Assembly (NCBI RefSeq): GCF_947495315.1
Contig: NZ_CANLYD010000025.1
Span: forward strand, 1-64,000
From: an uncultured Aquimarina sp.
GTDB taxonomy: Bacteria; Bacteroidota; Bacteroidia; Flavobacteriales; Flavobacteriaceae
Reading direction: 5' to 3'
Length of the DNA: 64,000 nucleotides
Positions 61,969 to 64,000 of this stretch are shown piece after piece. The position numbers were made by a program, and so were the translations under genes. The notes below the pieces were generated by a model. That model saw only the letters and a program-made list of their open reading frames with translations, was not told the DNA's origin and did not search any database. Within the stretch, counting starts at the first letter, position 1. Each line of letters begins with the position of its first letter.

Positions 61969-62991
61969 ATGAAGCAAAAAGTTACGTTAAAACAAATAGC
62001 AAAAGAGCTTGATGTATCTATCTCAACCGTGTCAAAAGCATTAAAAGATAGTGTAGAGATAAGTTTGGATACTCGACAAAAGGTAAAAGCTTTCGCTAAG
62101 TTGTATAATTACAAGCCTAACAACATTGCACTTAGCCTGAAAAACAGAAAAACAAAAACAATTGGAGTTATAATTCCTGAGATCGTCCATCATTTTTTTA
62201 CTACAGTAATTGGTGGTGTCGAGAAGGTTGCCAATGAAAAAGGCTATAATGTGATTATATGCTCTTCAAACAATTCTTTTGATAAAGAAGTAATTAACTT
62301 GGAAATGTTAGCCAGTGGAAGCGCCGATGGTTTTATTTTATCCGTAGCAAAAGAAACACAACAAAAAAAAGATTATCATCATATAGAAGAAACCATGAGT
62401 CAGGGAATGCCTGTCGTACTTTTTGATAGGATTATAGACGAGCTTGTGTGTGATAAGGTAATTATTGATGATGGAAAAGGCGCCCAGACTGCTACCAATC
62501 ATCTGTTGTCTTTAGGATGTAAAAAGATTGCTATTCTTACAACTGTAGACTACATTAGTGTAGGTAAGCTGCGAACCAATGGATATTTAAGAGCGTTAAG
62601 AGCTTATGATATTACTGCTCGTGAAGATTATATTCTAAAAATAGAAGATATTGATAATTGCGAATCAGAAATTTCAGATTTCCTTGAAGATAAGGATGTG
62701 GACGCTATTTTTGCTGTAAATGAACTGTTTGCAGTAACTGCCGCAAGAGTTTTAAATGAAAAAGGTAAAAAAGTACCTGAAGATGTATCTATTGTAGGGT
62801 TTACGGATGGTATATTATCCAAGCATTTTATTCCTAGTTTAACAACCATCAGCCAACATGGAGAAGAAATGGGTATAAGAGCCGCAAAGCTGCTTATAGA
62901 TAAGCTCGAAGGAGAAGAAGATGTTCCTGAAGAATATAAAACGGTGATTATCGATACTAGCTTGATCCAAAGGCAATCCACAAAAAAATAA
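61969..62991 (+). CDS. LacI family regulator of the maltodextrin locus
   Basis: 340 residues. N-terminal LacI HTH in LKQIAKELDVSISTVSKAL (residues 5-23) and hinge helix NIALSLKNRKT. The periplasmic-binding-protein-like ligand domain starts at TIGVIIPEIVHHFF and includes GFTDGILSKHFIPSLTTI. Divergent from susC. By analogy with flavobacterial maltose loci it should control the susCDE-amylase unit and the MFS transporter, using maltose or a derived sugar as signal; that link is inference from context. Confidence 0.92.
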   Translation: MKQKVTLKQIAKELDVSISTVSKALKDSVEISLDTRQKVKAFAKLYNYKPNNIALSLKNRKTKTIGVIIPEIVHHFFTTVIGGVEKVANEKGYNVIICSSNNSFDKEVINLEMLASGSADGFILSVAKETQQKKDYHHIEETMSQGMPVVLFDRIIDELVCDKVIIDDGKGAQTATNHLLSLGCKKIAILTTVDYISVGKLRTNGYLRALRAYDITAREDYILKIEDIDNCESEISDFLEDKDVDAIFAVNELFAVTAARVLNEKGKKVPEDVSIVGFTDGILSKHFIPSLTTISQHGEEMGIRAAKLLIDKLEGEEDVPEEYKTVIIDTSLIQRQSTKK

Positions 62992-63024
62992 CACACTAAA
63001 ATTATTTTATTTAAAATAAAATAA

Positions 63025-63032
63025 TATATTTG
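63025..63032 (+). promoter_or_regulatory. Bacteroidetes -7 element (TATATTTG)
   Basis: Exact TAnnTTTG match about 90 bases before the MFS start. It follows the AT-rich palindrome at 63001-63025, which could be a terminator of the LacI gene. Confidence 0.45.
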
Positions 63033-63045
63033 ATCCCTATCAGAA

Positions 63046-63063
63046 CTTATATTTTCACTTTCT
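63046..63063. repeat. 18-bp exact repeat, copy 2
   Basis: Same 18 bases as 61777-61794, here in the leader of the MFS transporter gene. Confidence 0.5.
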
Positions 63064-63122
63064 ACTAACATAAGTTTTGATGAGTGTACGCGCTTATCAA
63101 GTAATAATCAAACATTTACTTA

Positions 63123-64000
63123 ATGAACAAGCGTAAGCTAAGTTTTTGGGAAATATGGAACATGAGTTTCGGTTTCCTGGGAATACAATTCGGTTTTGCA
63201 TTGCAAAATGCAAATACCTCCAGGATTTTTGAAACACTAGGTGCAGAAGTGGACGAGTTAGCTGTTTTTTGGCTAGCAGCTCCTATTACTGGATTATTGG
63301 TGCAACCAATTATTGGTTACTTTAGTGATAGAACTTGGCATTCTAAATTAGGGCGTAGAAGACCATATTTTCTGGTTGGAGCTATATTATCTTCGATTGC
63401 ATTGTGTGTAATGCCAAATTCACCCACGTTATGGGTGGCGATTGGTACTTTATGGATAATGGATTCTTCGATTAATATTTCAATGGAGCCTTTTAGAGCT
63501 TTTGTAGGGGATAATCTTCCTGAATCTCAAAGAACGAAAGGTTTTGCTATGCAAAGCTTTTTTATCGGTTTAGGAGCAGTAGTTGGTTCAGCATTACCGT
63601 ATATTTTTACAAATTGGTTAGGAATAAGTAATACTGCAGCGGAAGGAGTGATTCCGGATTCTGTAAAATGGTCTTTTTATATTGGAGCAGTTGTATTTCT
63701 TGCCGCTGTTTTGTGGACAGTATTTAGTTCTAAGGAATATTCTCCTGAAGAATTAGATAGTTTCGAAGATCATAAAACTGATGCTACGGTCGAACTTACT
63801 TCTCAAGAAAATGATGGTAGGATTGAAAAGCTTAAGAAAGCCGGATCTATAATGACAGTTTTTGGGATGATTCTTAACGCTGGTCTTATTTATTTAAGAT
63901 TGGATAAGGAGTTGTATATTTTGTCAGGAGGTATTTTATTTGTAGGAATATTATTTCTATTAGCTGCATTTGTAAGGCAGTCTTCAGGGATCAATGGATT
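63123..64000 (+). CDS. MFS sugar transporter, maltose/GPH-like (runs off the window)
   Basis: The frame from ATG at 63123 is open to the end of the window (292 codons). N-terminus MNKRKLSFWEIWNMSFGFLG, then FALQNANTSRIFETLGA and the loop IIGYFSDRTWHSKLGRRRPY, which is the signature of SLC45-like maltose/sucrose transporters within the MFS. The seen part includes about six membrane helices and a cytoplasmic acidic loop. It imports maltose or maltodextrins made by the amylase. The C-terminal half lies outside the window. Confidence 0.88.
   Translation, partial: MNKRKLSFWEIWNMSFGFLGIQFGFALQNANTSRIFETLGAEVDELAVFWLAAPITGLLVQPIIGYFSDRTWHSKLGRRRPYFLVGAILSSIALCVMPNSPTLWVAIGTLWIMDSSINISMEPFRAFVGDNLPESQRTKGFAMQSFFIGLGAVVGSALPYIFTNWLGISNTAAEGVIPDSVKWSFYIGAVVFLAAVLWTVFSSKEYSPEELDSFEDHKTDATVELTSQENDGRIEKLKKAGSIMTVFGMILNAGLIYLRLDKELYILSGGILFVGILFLLAAFVRQSSGING

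Overview
The window looks like part of a chromosome from a marine flavobacterium (Bacteroidota, Flavobacteriaceae, in the neighbourhood of Aquimarina or a relative). The evidence is the AT-rich DNA, promoters of the Bacteroidetes type (TTG, about 20 bases, then TAnnTTTG), the absence of clear Shine-Dalgarno sites, SusC/SusD/SusE and T9SS-sorted proteins, many lipoproteins and many AraC regulators. Species assignment is inference.

Layout. 1-470: a tRNA-Pro gene overlapped by a small GIY-YIG nuclease gene, with a second, altered copy of the tRNA and of the end of the nuclease gene just upstream. 640-3550: a two-gene cassette (serine beta-lactamase-family lipoprotein and a GATase1-like exported protein), visibly richer in G+C, lying between two diverged copies of one repeat. 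3580-11174: a small-molecule metabolism island (two SnoaL-like proteins, two F420-reductase-like NAD(P)-binding proteins, an alpha/beta hydrolase, three SDR proteins, a TauD-like dioxygenase) around an AraC regulator. Four promoters there share a 21-bp-spaced direct repeat that I propose is its operator. 11338-19116: exported hypothetical protein, a beta-lactamase-family protein that has lost its catalytic residues, a DJ-1/PfpI lipoprotein, two divergent membrane AraC regulators, an outer-membrane barrel and a DUF1624-like membrane protein. 19249-33658: core genes (FMN reductase, pabB, tilS, dsbD, a Crp/Fnr regulator), interrupted by a 2249-residue secreted metalloprotease. 33872-40228: three lipoproteins (LTD/spondin, CocE-type hydrolase, DUF885 peptidase). 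40432-42408: a TPR histidine kinase.

42411-52676, all on the minus strand, is the most interesting part: a bacteriocin/RiPP-like system with three Cys-containing precursor peptides carrying double-glycine leaders, two paralogous glycosyltransferase-like proteins each directly behind a precursor gene, a hexapeptide acyltransferase, a C39-like/VKOR/thioredoxin disulfide-forming protein, a C39-peptidase ABC exporter and an HlyD partner. The likely logic is: precursor made in the cytoplasm, core peptide modified (perhaps glycosylated and acylated), leader cut at Gly-Gly and peptide exported by the ABC/HlyD pair, disulfides formed by the VKOR-Trx protein. Each precursor gene has the same short box upstream.

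53018-64000 is a starch/maltodextrin utilisation locus: SusC, SusD, SusE/F-like lipoprotein and a T9SS-sorted GH13 amylase on the minus strand, with a divergent LacI regulator and an MFS sugar transporter that runs off the window end.
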